Source of the DNA: Streptomyces leeuwenhoekii | GTDB lineage: Bacteria; Actinomycetota; Actinomycetes; Streptomycetales; Streptomycetaceae | NCBI RefSeq assembly: GCF_001013905.1 | Contig: NZ_LN831790.1 | Span: 6,524,001-6,588,000, forward strand | Length of the DNA: 64,000 nt | Direction: 5' to 3' | Shown: in pieces, positions 40,107-51,513 of the stretch | Position numbering within the stretch: the stretch's first letter is position 1 | Layout of the letters: every line of letters begins with the position of its first letter | Program-made: the position numbers and the translations under genes | The notes under the pieces: generated by a model | Databases searched by the model: none | Told to the model about the DNA's origin: nothing | What the model saw: only the letters and a program-made list of their open reading frames with translations

Positions 40107-42778
40107 TGGAGTCGGCTGAGATCCGCCGTCGCTGGCTGAGCTTCTTCGAGGAGCGCGGGCACACCGTCGTCCCTTCGGCGTCGCTCATCGCGGACGACCC
40201 GACTCTGCTCCTGGTCAACGCCGGCATGGTGCCCTTCAAGCCCTACTTCCTGGGCGAGGTCAAGCCGCAGTTCAGCCGCGCCACCAGTGTGCAGAAGTGC
40301 GTGCGCACGCCGGACATCGAAGAGGTCGGCAAGACCACCCGGCACGGCACGTTCTTCCAGATGTGCGGCAACTTCTCCTTCGGCGACTACTTCAAGGAAG
40401 GCGCCATCAAGCTCGCCTGGGAGCTGCTCACCAGCCCCCAGGACAAGGGCGGTTACGGCCTCGACCCCGAGCGTCTGTGGATCACCGTCTACCAGGACGA
40501 CGACGAGGCCGAGCAGATCTGGCGCGACGTCGTCGGCGTCCCCGCCGAGCGCATCCAGCGCCTGGGCAAGAAGGACAACTTCTGGTCCATGGGCGTCCCC
40601 GGTCCCTGCGGCCCCTGCTCCGAGATCAACTACGACCGCGGCCCGGAATTCGGCGTCGAGGGCGGCCCCGCCGTCAACGACGAGCGGTACGTGGAGATCT
40701 GGAACCTGGTCTTCATGCAGTACGAGCGGGGCGAGGGCACCGGCAAGGAGGACTTCCCGATCCTCGGTGACCTGCCCGCCAAGAACATCGACACCGGCCT
40801 CGGCCTCGAGCGGCTCGCCATGATTCTGCAGGGCGTGCAGAACATGTACGAGATCGACACCTCCATGGCCGTCATCAAGAAGGCCACCGAGCTGACCGGC
40901 GTGGCCTACGGCGACGCCCACGGCTCGGACGTCTCCCTGCGCGTGGTCACCGACCACATCCGCACCGCCGTGATGCTCATCGGCGACGGCGTGACCCCGG
41001 GCAACGAGGGCCGCGGCTACGTGCTGCGCCGCATCATGCGCCGCGCCATCCGCAACATGCGCCTGCTCGGCGCCACCGGCCCGGTCGTCAAGGACCTGAT
41101 CGACGTCGTGATCGGCATGATGGGGCAGCAGTACCCCGAGCTGATCACCGACCGCGAGCGCATCGAGAAGGTCGCCCTCGCCGAGGAGAACGCCTTCCTC
41201 AAGACGCTGAAGGCCGGCACCAACATCCTCGACACCGCCGTGTCCGAGACCAAGGCCGCCGGCGGCACGGTCCTCCCCGGCGACAAGGCCTTCCTGCTCC
41301 ACGACACCTGGGGCTTCCCGATCGACCTCACCCTGGAGATGGCCGCCGAGCAGGGGCTGTCCGTGGACGAGGACGGCTTCCGCCGCCTGATGAAGGAGCA
41401 GCGGGAGCGGGCCAAGGCCGACGCCCAGGCCAAGAAGACCGGCCACGCCGATCTCGGCGCCTACCGCGAGATCGCCGACCGCGCCGGTGCCACCGACTTC
41501 ATCGGCTACACCGACACCGAGGGCGAGTCCACGATCGTCGGCATCCTCGTCGACGGTGTGTCCTCCCCGGCCGCCACCGAGGGCGACGAGGTCGAGATCG
41601 TCCTCGACCGCACCCCGTTCTACGCCGAGGGCGGCGGCCAGATCGGCGACACCGGCCGGATCAAGACCGACTCCGGTGCCGTCATCGAGGTCCGCGACTG
41701 CCAGAAGCCGGTCCCGGGCGTCTACGTCCACAAGGGCGTCGTCCAGGTCGGCGAGGTCACCGTCGGCGCCAAGGGCCACGCCTCGATCGACGCCCGCCGC
41801 CGCAAGGCCATCGCCCGCGCCCACTCGGCCACCCACCTCACCCACCAGGCCCTGCGCGACGCGCTCGGCCCGACGGCCGCCCAGGCCGGTTCGGAGAACC
41901 AGCCCGGCCGCTTCCGCTTCGACTTCGGCTCGCCGTCCGCCGTCCCGCAGACGGTGATGCTCGACGTCGAGCAGAAGATCAACGAGGTGCTCGCCCGCGA
42001 CCTCGACGTGCGCGCCGACATCATGAGCATCGACGAGGCCAAGAAGCAGGGCGCCATCGCCGAGTTCGGCGAGAAGTACGGCGAGCGGGTCCGCGTCGTG
42101 ACCATCGGCGACTTCTCCAAGGAGCTGTGCGGCGGCACGCACGTGCACAACACCGCCCAGCTCGGCCTGGTGAAGCTGCTCGGCGAGTCCTCCATCGGCT
42201 CCGGTGTGCGCCGTATCGAGGCCCTCGTCGGCGTGGACGCCTACAGCTTCCTCGCCCGTGAGCACACGGTCGTCAACCAGCTCACCGAGCTGCTCAAGGG
42301 CCGCCCGGAGGAGCTCCCGGAGAAGGTCTCCGCCATGCTCGGCAAGCTGAAGGACGCCGAGAAGGAGATCGAGAAGTTCCGGGCCGAGAAGGTCCTCCAG
42401 GCCGCCGCCGGTCTCGCCGAGTCCGCCAAGGACGTCCGCGGTGTCGCGCTGGTCACCGGCCGGGTCCCGGACGGCACCACCGCCGACGATCTGCGCAAGC
42501 TGGTCCTGGACGTGCGCGGGCGCATCCAGGGCGGGCGGGCCGCGGTCGTGGCCCTGTTCACCACGGTCAACGGCAAGCCGCTGACGGTCATCGCCACCAA
42601 CGAGGCCGCCCGTGAGCGCGGCCTGAAGGCCGGTGACCTGGTCCGCACGGCCGCCAAGACCCTCGGCGGCGGCGGTGGCGGCAAGCCGGACGTCGCCCAG
42701 GGCGGTGGCCAGAATCCCGCCGCCATCGGCGAGGCCGTCGACGCCGTCGAGCGGCTCGTCGCCGAGACGGCGAAGTAG
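40106..42778 (+). CDS. alaS: Alanyl-tRNA synthetase
   Basis: Charges tRNA-Ala and clears mischarged Ser/Gly. The 890 residues carry the class II catalytic domain ([19 protein letters not shown], motif 2 [20 protein letters not shown]), the tRNA-recognition domain, the editing domain with HSATH (near 571) and CGGTHVH (near 673), and the C-terminal oligomer domain ending in a Gly-rich [15 protein letters not shown] segment. The ATG is embedded in the stop of the previous gene. Confidence 0.97.
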   Translation: MESAEIRRRWLSFFEERGHTVVPSASLIADDPTLLLVNAGMVPFKPYFLGEVKPQFSRATSVQKCVRTPDIEEVGKTTRHGTFFQMCGNFSFGDYFKEGAIKLAWELLTSPQDKGGYGLDPERLWITVYQDDDEAEQIWRDVVGVPAERIQRLGKKDNFWSMGVPGPCGPCSEINYDRGPEFGVEGGPAVNDERYVEIWNLVFMQYERGEGTGKEDFPILGDLPAKNIDTGLGLERLAMILQGVQNMYEIDTSMAVIKKATELTGVAYGDAHGSDVSLRVVTDHIRTAVMLIGDGVTPGNEGRGYVLRRIMRRAIRNMRLLGATGPVVKDLIDVVIGMMGQQYPELITDRERIEKVALAEENAFLKTLKAGTNILDTAVSETKAAGGTVLPGDKAFLLHDTWGFPIDLTLEMAAEQGLSVDEDGFRRLMKEQRERAKADAQAKKTGHADLGAYREIADRAGATDFIGYTDTEGESTIVGILVDGVSSPAATEGDEVEIVLDRTPFYAEGGGQIGDTGRIKTDSGAVIEVRDCQKPVPGVYVHKGVVQVGEVTVGAKGHASIDARRRKAIARAHSATHLTHQALRDALGPTAAQAGSENQPGRFRFDFGSPSAVPQTVMLDVEQKINEVLARDLDVRADIMSIDEAKKQGAIAEFGEKYGERVRVVTIGDFSKELCGGTHVHNTAQLGLVKLLGESSIGSGVRRIEALVGVDAYSFLAREHTVVNQLTELLKGRPEELPEKVSAMLGKLKDAEKEIEKFRAEKVLQAAAGLAESAKDVRGVALVTGRVPDGTTADDLRKLVLDVRGRIQGGRAAVVALFTTVNGKPLTVIATNEAARERGLKAGDLVRTAAKTLGGGGGGKPDVAQGGGQNPAAIGEAVDAVERLVAETAK

Positions 42779-42787
42779 GGCCGTCAG

Positions 42788-43252
42788 ATGCGCCGCGGCC
42801 GACGCCTCGCCATCGACGTCGGGGACGCCCGCATCGGGGTCGCCTCGTGCGACCCCGACGGGATCCTCGCCACCCCGGTGGAGACCGTCCCCGGACGGGA
42901 CATTCCGGCGGCCCACCGCCGGCTGAAGCAGCTCGTCGAGGAGTACGAGCCGATCGAGGTCGTCGTCGGTCTCCCTCGCTCCCTCAAGGGGGGCGAGGGC
43001 CCGGCCGCGGTCAAGGTCCGCGGTTTCGCCGGGGAGCTGGCCCGTACGATCGCCCCGGTCGGCGTCCGGCTCGTCGACGAGCGGATGACGACGGTGACCG
43101 CCAGCCAGGGGCTGCGCGCCTCGGGCGTGCGGTCGAAGAAGGGGCGCTCCGTGATCGACCAGGCCGCCGCCGTGATCATCCTTCAGCAGGCGCTCGAATC
43201 CGAACGGGTGTCAGGCGAAGCACCCGGTGAGGGCGTCGAAGCGGTCACCTGA
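42788..43252 (+). CDS. ruvX: Holliday junction resolvase-like YqgF/RuvX
   Basis: A 154-residue RNase H-like protein with RLAIDVGDARIGVASCD at the start (catalytic Asp), VVVGLPRSLKGGEGP and LVDERMTTVTA, and a final Asp/Ala helix. The family includes enzymes that cut Holliday junctions in vitro and the YqgF factor needed for 16S rRNA 5' maturation; the latter role may be the main one. It starts 9 bases after alaS and precedes mltG, a pairing seen widely. Confidence 0.9.
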   Translation: MRRGRRLAIDVGDARIGVASCDPDGILATPVETVPGRDIPAAHRRLKQLVEEYEPIEVVVGLPRSLKGGEGPAAVKVRGFAGELARTIAPVGVRLVDERMTTVTASQGLRASGVRSKKGRSVIDQAAAVIILQQALESERVSGEAPGEGVEAVT

Positions 43253-43278
43253 TCGCGATACGGTAACGTTCCGCGCGA

Positions 43279-43305
43279 TGCGGCGGCATTCGAACAGCCG
43301 CCGCA
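43279..43305 (+). other. Hairpin between ruvX and mltG
   Basis: TGCGGCGGC pairs with GCCGCCGCA (9 base pairs) around ATTCGAACA. It could be a weak terminator or an mRNA structure ahead of mltG. No T-run follows. Confidence 0.45.
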
Positions 43306-43376
43306 CAGCAAGAGGCGGAACGGAGCCGGCCCCACTCAGCCGCGTGCTCCGACCGCCTCGCGGCTCTAGGGGATCG

Positions 43377-45182
43377 ATGACTGAGTATGGCCGGGGCCCA
43401 GGCTCCGAACCGTGGCATCCGGAGGACCCGTTGTACGGGGACGGCGGATGGGAAGGACAGCAGGCCCAGCAGGGTCAGCAGTCCCCCTACGGAGGTCAGC
43501 CACAGCACTATCCGGAGCAGCCGTCCCAGCCTCAGTACGGTGACTGGGGCGACGGCGGGCAGTCCGCGTACGGCCAGGACCAGCAGTACCAGCAGTACGG
43601 CCAGCAGCACGGGCAGCACCACGAGCAGCCCTACGGCCAGTCCTACGACCAGCAGCAGTACCCGGCCGACGGGCAGCAGCCGCAGCAGCATCAGCAGCAG
43701 TACCCGGCCGACGGGCAGCAGCCGCAGCAGCATCAGCAGCAGTACCCGGCCGACGGGCAGCGTCAGCAGCAGTACGGGGGCGAGGGGCAGCGGCAGGACG
43801 GCGGGGAGTGGGGCACCGGCGGACCCCCGCAGGCGCCCTACGCCGTCGACCCGACGGATCCGTACGCCGCGCAGGCCGCGGCCGGCTACGGCGCCGAGCA
43901 GCCCGACCTCTACGGCACGCCGGACGCCTACCCGCCGCCGGAGCCGCCCGGCCGCCGCGGAGAGCCCAAGCCGACGCAGACCGACTGGGACCCGGGCCCC
44001 GACCAGGGAGAGAGCGCCTTCTTCGCCGGTGGGGGCGAGGACGGCACGGCCGACGGGGGCCGCGGTCGCGGTGACCGGCGCGGCCGGGGCGGCAAGGACC
44101 GCAAGCGACGCAACGGCTTCGCCTGCCTGGTGGTCGTGGTGGTGCTCGGCGGCGCTGTCGGCGGCGTCGGATATTTCGGATACCAGTTCTATCAAAACCG
44201 TTTCGGTGAGGCGCCGGACTATGCCGGGGACGGCACGGACCAGACGGTGACCGTCCAGGTGCCCAAGGGCGCGGGCGGCTTCGAGATCGGCCGGCTGCTG
44301 AAGGACGCCGGCATCGTCAAGAGCGTCGACGCGTTCGTCGCCGCCCAGCAGCAGAACCCCGGGGGCAAGAACATCCAGGCGGGCGCGTATCTGCTGAAGA
44401 AGCGGATGTCCGCGCAGAGCGCCGTCGCGATGATGCTCGACCCCAAGAGCCAGAACAACGTGATGGTCACGCCGGGACAGCGCAACATCCAGGTCTACAA
44501 GGCCATCGACGCGAAGCTCGGCCTGTCCTCCGGCACCACCCGGAAGGTCGCCGAGGAGAAGTACGAGAGCCTCGGACTGCCGAGCTGGGCCAACGACGAC
44601 AGCGACATCAAGGACCCGCTGGAGGGCTTCCTCTACCCGGGCACCTATCCCGCCGCCAAGGGCATGAAGCCCGAGGCGGTCCTGAAGGAGATGGTCACCC
44701 AGGCCACCGCCAAGTACAACGCGTACGATCTCGACGCGAAGGCCGAGGCGCTGAACCTGGAGAACCCGCTGGAGCTCGTCACGGTCGCCAGCCTCGTCCA
44801 GGCCGAGGGCAAGACCGACGACGACTTCCGCAGGATGGCCGAGGTCGTCTACAACCGGCTCAAGCCGACGAACACCGAGACCAACCAGCTGCTCCAGTTC
44901 GACTCGACGTTCAACTACCTGAAGAACGAGAGCAACATCCACATCGGCGAGACCGAGATCAACAGCAACAAGGACCCGTACAACACGTACACCAACAAGG
45001 GTCTGCCGCCCGGTCCCATCGGCAACCCCGGTGAGGACGCGCTGAAGGCGGCGCTGAACCCGACGTCCGAGGGCTGGATCTACTTCGTGGCGACCGACGG
45101 AGTGAGCAAGACGGAGTTCGCCAAGACGTACGCCGAATTCGAGAAGCTCAGGGACAAGTTCAATGACAACGCCGGCAACTGA
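43377..45182 (+). CDS. mltG: Endolytic transglycosylase MltG (YceG family) with Gln-rich cytoplasmic domain
   Basis: Cuts nascent peptidoglycan strands at the outer membrane surface and so limits glycan chain length. The 601 residues have a 240-residue Gln/Gly/Tyr/Pro-rich cytoplasmic region with near-exact 14-residue repeats, one membrane helix (about 245-271), a LysM-like segment (VQVPKGAGGFEIGRLLKDAGI) and the YceG catalytic domain with the Glu in LVQAEGKTDDDFRRMAEVVY (near 475) and the GLPPGPIGNPG loop. The ATG at 43377 is preferred over upstream in-frame codons. The stop lies 20 bases inside aroE. Confidence 0.93.
   Translation: MTEYGRGPGSEPWHPEDPLYGDGGWEGQQAQQGQQSPYGGQPQHYPEQPSQPQYGDWGDGGQSAYGQDQQYQQYGQQHGQHHEQPYGQSYDQQQYPADGQQPQQHQQQYPADGQQPQQHQQQYPADGQRQQQYGGEGQRQDGGEWGTGGPPQAPYAVDPTDPYAAQAAAGYGAEQPDLYGTPDAYPPPEPPGRRGEPKPTQTDWDPGPDQGESAFFAGGGEDGTADGGRGRGDRRGRGGKDRKRRNGFACLVVVVVLGGAVGGVGYFGYQFYQNRFGEAPDYAGDGTDQTVTVQVPKGAGGFEIGRLLKDAGIVKSVDAFVAAQQQNPGGKNIQAGAYLLKKRMSAQSAVAMMLDPKSQNNVMVTPGQRNIQVYKAIDAKLGLSSGTTRKVAEEKYESLGLPSWANDDSDIKDPLEGFLYPGTYPAAKGMKPEAVLKEMVTQATAKYNAYDLDAKAEALNLENPLELVTVASLVQAEGKTDDDFRRMAEVVYNRLKPTNTETNQLLQFDSTFNYLKNESNIHIGETEINSNKDPYNTYTNKGLPPGPIGNPGEDALKAALNPTSEGWIYFVATDGVSKTEFAKTYAEFEKLRDKFNDNAGN
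43650..43760 (+). repeat. 42-base tandem repeat inside mltG
   Basis: Two full 42-base units and one partial unit, each encoding QQQYPADGQQPQQH. The copies are almost identical at the DNA level, so slippage could change their number in steps of 14 residues without breaking the frame. Confidence 0.85.
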
Positions 45183-46011
45183 CGGCCGCCGTGCCGCCGT
45201 GCTGGGCTCGCCCATCGCCCACTCCCTCTCCCCGGTGCTGCACCGCACCGCCTACGAGGAGCTGGGGCTGACCGGCTGGACGTACGACCGCTTCGAGGTC
45301 GACGAGGCCGGGCTGCCCGGCTTCCTCGACGGGCTCGGCCCCGAGTGGGCGGGACTGTCGCTGACCATGCCGCTGAAGCGGGCCGTCATCCCGCTGCTCG
45401 ACGAGATCAGCCCGACGGCCGCCGCCGTGGAGGCGGTCAACACGGTCGTCCTCACCGGGGACGGCCGCCGCGTCGGCGACAACACCGACATCCCCGGCAT
45501 GGTCGCGGCGCTGCGCGAGCGCGGCATCGAGCAGGTGGACTCGGCGGCGGTCCTCGGCGCCGGGGCCACCGCCTCCTCGGCGCTGGCCGCGCTGGCCCGG
45601 ATCTGCACCGGCGAGGTCGTCGCCTACGTCCGCGGCGAGAACCGCGCCGCGCAGATGCGGCAGTGGGGCGAGCGGCTGGGCGTGGAGGTCCGCACCGCCG
45701 ACTGGGCGGACGCGGCCCGGGCGCTGCGTGCGCCGCTGGTCGTGGCCACCACCCCGGCCGGCACCACCGACGCCCTCGCCGCCGAGGTGCCGGAGATGCC
45801 GGCCACCCTGTTCGACGTGCTCTACGACCCGTGGCCGACCGCGCTCGCCGCCCGCTGGTCCGCCCATGGCGGCGCCGTCGTCGGGGGACTGGACCTGCTC
45901 GTGCACCAGGCGGTGCTCCAGGTGGAGCAGATGACGGGCCGCTCCCCGGCCCCGCTCGACGCCATGCGCAAGGCGGGCGAGCACGCCCTGGCCGCCCGCC
46001 AGGTGTATTGA
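45163..46011 (+). CDS. aroE: Shikimate dehydrogenase
   Basis: Reduces 3-dehydroshikimate to shikimate with NADPH. The 282-residue protein has the substrate signature LGSPIAHSLSP, the catalytic Lys/Asp region (LSLTMPLKRAVIP and NTDIPGM), the Rossmann loop LGAGATASSALAAL and the C-terminal GGLDLLVHQAVLQ. The ATG lies 20 bases inside mltG, giving translational coupling. The remaining pathway genes aroC, aroK and aroB follow after a 326-base interruption. Confidence 0.92.
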   Translation: MTTPATDGRRAAVLGSPIAHSLSPVLHRTAYEELGLTGWTYDRFEVDEAGLPGFLDGLGPEWAGLSLTMPLKRAVIPLLDEISPTAAAVEAVNTVVLTGDGRRVGDNTDIPGMVAALRERGIEQVDSAAVLGAGATASSALAALARICTGEVVAYVRGENRAAQMRQWGERLGVEVRTADWADAARALRAPLVVATTPAGTTDALAAEVPEMPATLFDVLYDPWPTALAARWSAHGGAVVGGLDLLVHQAVLQVEQMTGRSPAPLDAMRKAGEHALAARQVY

Positions 46012-46021
46012 TCACGCGCGT

Positions 46022-46200
46022 TGTCAACGCTTGCAGGGCTTGATCATGGCGAAGACCTCCGGTGCGGTGGAGCTGTCTAGGACTGCACCGCACGGAGGTC
46101 TTCGTGTCCCACCGTCATGCCCGGCTGACCGTTCACGGCAGGCGGCTTCTCGTCGAGCGCGTCCGCACGGGCCGCCCGGACGCCGTCCGTCTGATGGACC
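46022..46200 (+). mobile_element. Remnant of an IS481-family insertion sequence
   Basis: Eleven bases after aroE begins TGTCAACGCTTGCAGG, which looks like an IS481-type terminal end (TGT first). It is followed by an inverted repeat and then the first ~30 codons of a transposase. The downstream part and right end are missing. The right limit of about 46200 is approximate, because the IS-like sequence fades gradually. It splits aroE from aroC in what is otherwise a tight operon. Confidence 0.7.
46051..46103 (+). repeat. Inverted repeat just before the truncated transposase
   Basis: GAAGACCTCCGGTGCGGT (46051-46068) pairs with ACCGCACGGAGGTCTTC (46087-46103) with one bulged base. The right arm contains the GGAGG ribosome site of the transposase, so the hairpin could hide it from ribosomes. 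Confidence 0.7.
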
Positions 46201-46328
46201 GGCGGGCCGGACCGGGACGCGGACGTGGGAGGATCGGAAGTGGCGGACCGGGACCCGCGCGCCTGGTCGCGCCGTCGCCGTACGCGAGGACACGCGTACG
46301 CAAGGCAGTACCAGGGCGCGAGCACTGA
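46104..46328 (+). pseudogene. Truncated IS481-family transposase
   Basis: The GTG at 46104 starts VSHRHARLTVHGRRLLVERV, closely resembling the N-terminus of Streptomyces IS481-family transposases (SHxNARLTVxGRRLLVERV). After about GRPDAV the similarity stops and the frame runs into Gly/Arg-rich sequence to a stop at 46328. The helix-turn-helix that should follow and the whole DDE catalytic core are absent, so it cannot be active. Confidence 0.75.
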
Positions 46329-46337
46329 GGAGCACCG

Positions 46338-49122
<2,785 letters not shown>

Positions 49123-49176
49123 GCCCGGCGGGCGGCGCCCCGCGCCCGGTCCACCTTCCACAGCGGGCACGCCGAA

Positions 49177-49214
49177 CCGCCCCCGGCCGTTCACCAAACG
49201 GCGGCCGGGGGCGG
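49177..49214 (+). terminator. Terminator of the aro operon
   Basis: CCGCCCCCGGCCG pairs with CGGCCGGGGGCGG (13 base pairs) around a loop of 12 bases. There is no T-run. Confidence 0.65.
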
Positions 49215-49311
49215 TACCGTTCCGGACGGAGGTACCCGAACGGCCCCGCAAGGGGCGCGGCGGGTCCCCGCTGTCAGCGCCCATCGCCTGTACGAGACGG
49301 AGTGGCACCGG

Positions 49312-50154
49312 ATGCAGCACGCAGTGGGTTCTCCGCTGCCGCCGCCCCACCAGCCGGGGCACGGACCGGCCCCCGGCTGGTCCCCGGCCGCGCATCACCC
49401 GGCACCCCACCCGGCAGGGCCGCACGGCCCCGCCCCGGCGCCCCCGCCTCCTCCCGCGCCGGGCTACCCAGGCCGGCCGCCGCACCCGGCCCCGGTCACC
49501 GGGCAGGCCCCCGCCGCCGACCGCAACGGGCACCTCCCGCCGCCGCAGGGCGGCGTGGCCACGCCCGGCGCACCACCGCCGGCCCCGGACGCGGCCACCA
49601 CGACCCTCGCGGTGCTGCTCATCGGCCCCGCGGGCGCCGGCAAGACCAGCGTCGCCAAGTACTGGGCGGACCACCGCAGGGTGCCCACCGCCCACATCAG
49701 CCTGGACGACGTACGCGAATGGGTCCGCTCGGGCTTCGCCGACCCGCAGTCCGGGTGGAACGACCACTCCGAGGCGCAGTACCGGCTGGCCCGCCGCACC
49801 TGCGGCTTCGCCGCGCGCAACTTCCTGGCCAACGGCATCTCCTGCATCCTCGACGACGCCGTCTTCCCCGACCGCCCCGTCGTCGGACTCGGCGGCTGGA
49901 AGCGCCATGTCGGCCCCGGCCTGCTGCCGGTCGTCCTGCTCCCCGGCCTGGACATCGTCCTGGAGCGCAACGCCGAGCGCAGCGGCAACCGCCGCCTCAC
50001 CGACGAAGAGGTGGCCCGCATCCACGGCCGGATGGCCGGGTGGTACGGATCCGGCCTGCCGATCATCGACAACTCCCAGCTCGACATCCCCGAGACGGCC
50101 CGCCTCCTGGACGAGGTGCTCGCACGCTCGGTCACCAGTCCGCCGCAGTGGTAG
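49312..50154 (+). CDS. P-loop ATPase/kinase-like protein with Pro-rich N-terminus
   Basis: A 280-residue protein. Residues 1-95 are Pro/His/Gly-rich and presumably disordered. The rest is a P-loop domain: GPAGAGKTS (105-113), SLDDVREWVRSG after it, an Asp pair in CILDDAVFPDRP, and a C-terminal Arg-rich helix (RNAERSGNRRL). The pattern resembles small kinases and zeta-toxin- or PNKP-like phosphotransferases that act on nucleotides or RNA. I cannot name the substrate. It has an ATG start and sits alone between the aro operon and the M24 gene, conserved at this spot as far as I recall. Confidence 0.6.
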   Translation: MQHAVGSPLPPPHQPGHGPAPGWSPAAHHPAPHPAGPHGPAPAPPPPPAPGYPGRPPHPAPVTGQAPAADRNGHLPPPQGGVATPGAPPPAPDAATTTLAVLLIGPAGAGKTSVAKYWADHRRVPTAHISLDDVREWVRSGFADPQSGWNDHSEAQYRLARRTCGFAARNFLANGISCILDDAVFPDRPVVGLGGWKRHVGPGLLPVVLLPGLDIVLERNAERSGNRRLTDEEVARIHGRMAGWYGSGLPIIDNSQLDIPETARLLDEVLARSVTSPPQW

Positions 50155-50346
50155 CCGTCCCGCCGCGGCAGGCACCCCGCCTCGCCCGGGGCGGCGCGCG
50201 GCCCCGCCCCGCCACCCGCTGACGGCCGTGCGCCGCCGGTGCGCCCGCCCGCCGGCCGCACCGGTACCGGCCGGCCCGGCCGGCCCCGACGCCCAGTCGG
50301 ACCTGCCCGACCGGCGGCGGCCGCGCACCCCTCGTACGCTCGGCTC

Positions 50347-51453
50347 ATGTCAGAGGTGTACGCGGCCCGCCGAACCCGCCTCCGCGAACGCTGCACCGCG
50401 GGCGGCAGCGCGGCGGCGCTGGTCTCCCGCCCCGCCAACGTGCGTTATCTCGCGGGTGCCGCCCCGCGCGGGGCCGTCCTGCTGCTGGGCACGACCGACG
50501 ACCTGCTGCTGTGCGCGGGTCCGCTGGAGGACCGCCCCACGGAGGGCCGGCCCGACGAGGCGCTGAGCGTGCGGACCCTGCCCGGCCCGGCGGGGGACCC
50601 GGCCGTCGCCGCCACCGGCCTGGCCGCCGAACAGGGCGCCGACTCCCTCGCGGTGGAGGAGCACCACCTCACGGTGGCCCACCACCGGGCCCTGTGCTCC
50701 GCAGCGCCCGGCCTGCGCCTGACCGACCTCGGCTGCGCGGTCGAACAGCTCAGGGTCGTCAAGGACGAGGAGGAGATCTCCTGTCTGCGCATCGGCGCCG
50801 AGATCGCCGACCAGGCCCTCGGCGAACTCCTCGAATCCATCCTGGTCGGCCGCACCGAGCGCCACCTCGCCCTCGAACTGGAACGCCGCCTGGTCGACCA
50901 CGGAGCCGACGGCCCCGCCTTCCCGACCTCGGTCGGCACCGGGCCGCACTCCGGCCGCCCCGGCCACCGTCCCACCGACCGCCGGGTGGAGGAGGGCGAC
51001 TTCCTCTCCGTCTGCCTCGGCGCCACCTACCGCGGCTACCGTTGCGAGATCGGCCGTACGTTCGTCATCGGAAGCTCGCCCGCCGACTGGCAGATCGAGC
51101 TGTACGACCTGGTCTTCGCGGCCCAGCGCGCCGGCCGGGAGGCCCTCGCGCCCGGCGCCGGCTGCCGTGACGTGGACCGTGCCGCACGCCAGGTGCTGGA
51201 CTCGGCCGGGTACGCCGAGCACCTGCCGCCGCTCACCGGCCACGGCGTCGGACTGGAAATCGACGAGGACCCTCGGTTGAGCCCGTCGGCCATGGGTAAA
51301 CTGGACGCTTGCGTGCCGGTCACCGTCGAACCGGGGGTCCACCTCCCGGGACGGGGCGGTGTCCGGATCGATGACACGCTCGTCGTGCGCCCCGAGGCGG
51401 ACGGCGGACCCGAGCTACTCACCATCACGACCAAGGAGCTGCTCGCGCTCTAG
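50347..51453 (+). CDS. M24 (aminopeptidase P/creatinase-fold) protein with altered metal ligands
   Basis: A 368-residue protein with an N-terminal creatinase-type domain and a C-terminal pita-bread fold. The expected five ligands of M24 enzymes are Asp, Asp, His, Glu, Glu. Here the first Asp (DFG context) is Cys223 (VCLGATYRGY), the second (SDxTRT) is Glu234 (CEIGRT), His299 (TGHGVGLEI) and Glu328 (VEPGVH) are kept, and the last Glu (RIEDT) is Asp342 (RIDDT). His207 is kept. Activity as a prolidase or aminopeptidase P is therefore doubtful. It lies 60 bases before efp, as M24 genes do in many bacteria. Confidence 0.75.
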   Translation: MSEVYAARRTRLRERCTAGGSAAALVSRPANVRYLAGAAPRGAVLLLGTTDDLLLCAGPLEDRPTEGRPDEALSVRTLPGPAGDPAVAATGLAAEQGADSLAVEEHHLTVAHHRALCSAAPGLRLTDLGCAVEQLRVVKDEEEISCLRIGAEIADQALGELLESILVGRTERHLALELERRLVDHGADGPAFPTSVGTGPHSGRPGHRPTDRRVEEGDFLSVCLGATYRGYRCEIGRTFVIGSSPADWQIELYDLVFAAQRAGREALAPGAGCRDVDRAARQVLDSAGYAEHLPPLTGHGVGLEIDEDPRLSPSAMGKLDACVPVTVEPGVHLPGRGGVRIDDTLVVRPEADGGPELLTITTKELLAL

Positions 51454-51513
51454 CCCCCGCGCTGAGTGCCTGCCCCGGGGTCGTCCCACGTCAGTCCAGG
51501 AGATTCCGCAACC

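Noticed and set aside
43650..43760. Tandem repeats as a possible CRISPR array
   Set aside because: The units are contiguous with no unique spacers, are in frame, and encode the Gln-rich region of MltG.
46170..46328. Extending the transposase remnant to a functional small protein
   Set aside because: After about codon 24 the sequence no longer resembles a transposase and becomes Gly/Arg-rich. It overlaps the presumed 5' region of aroC.
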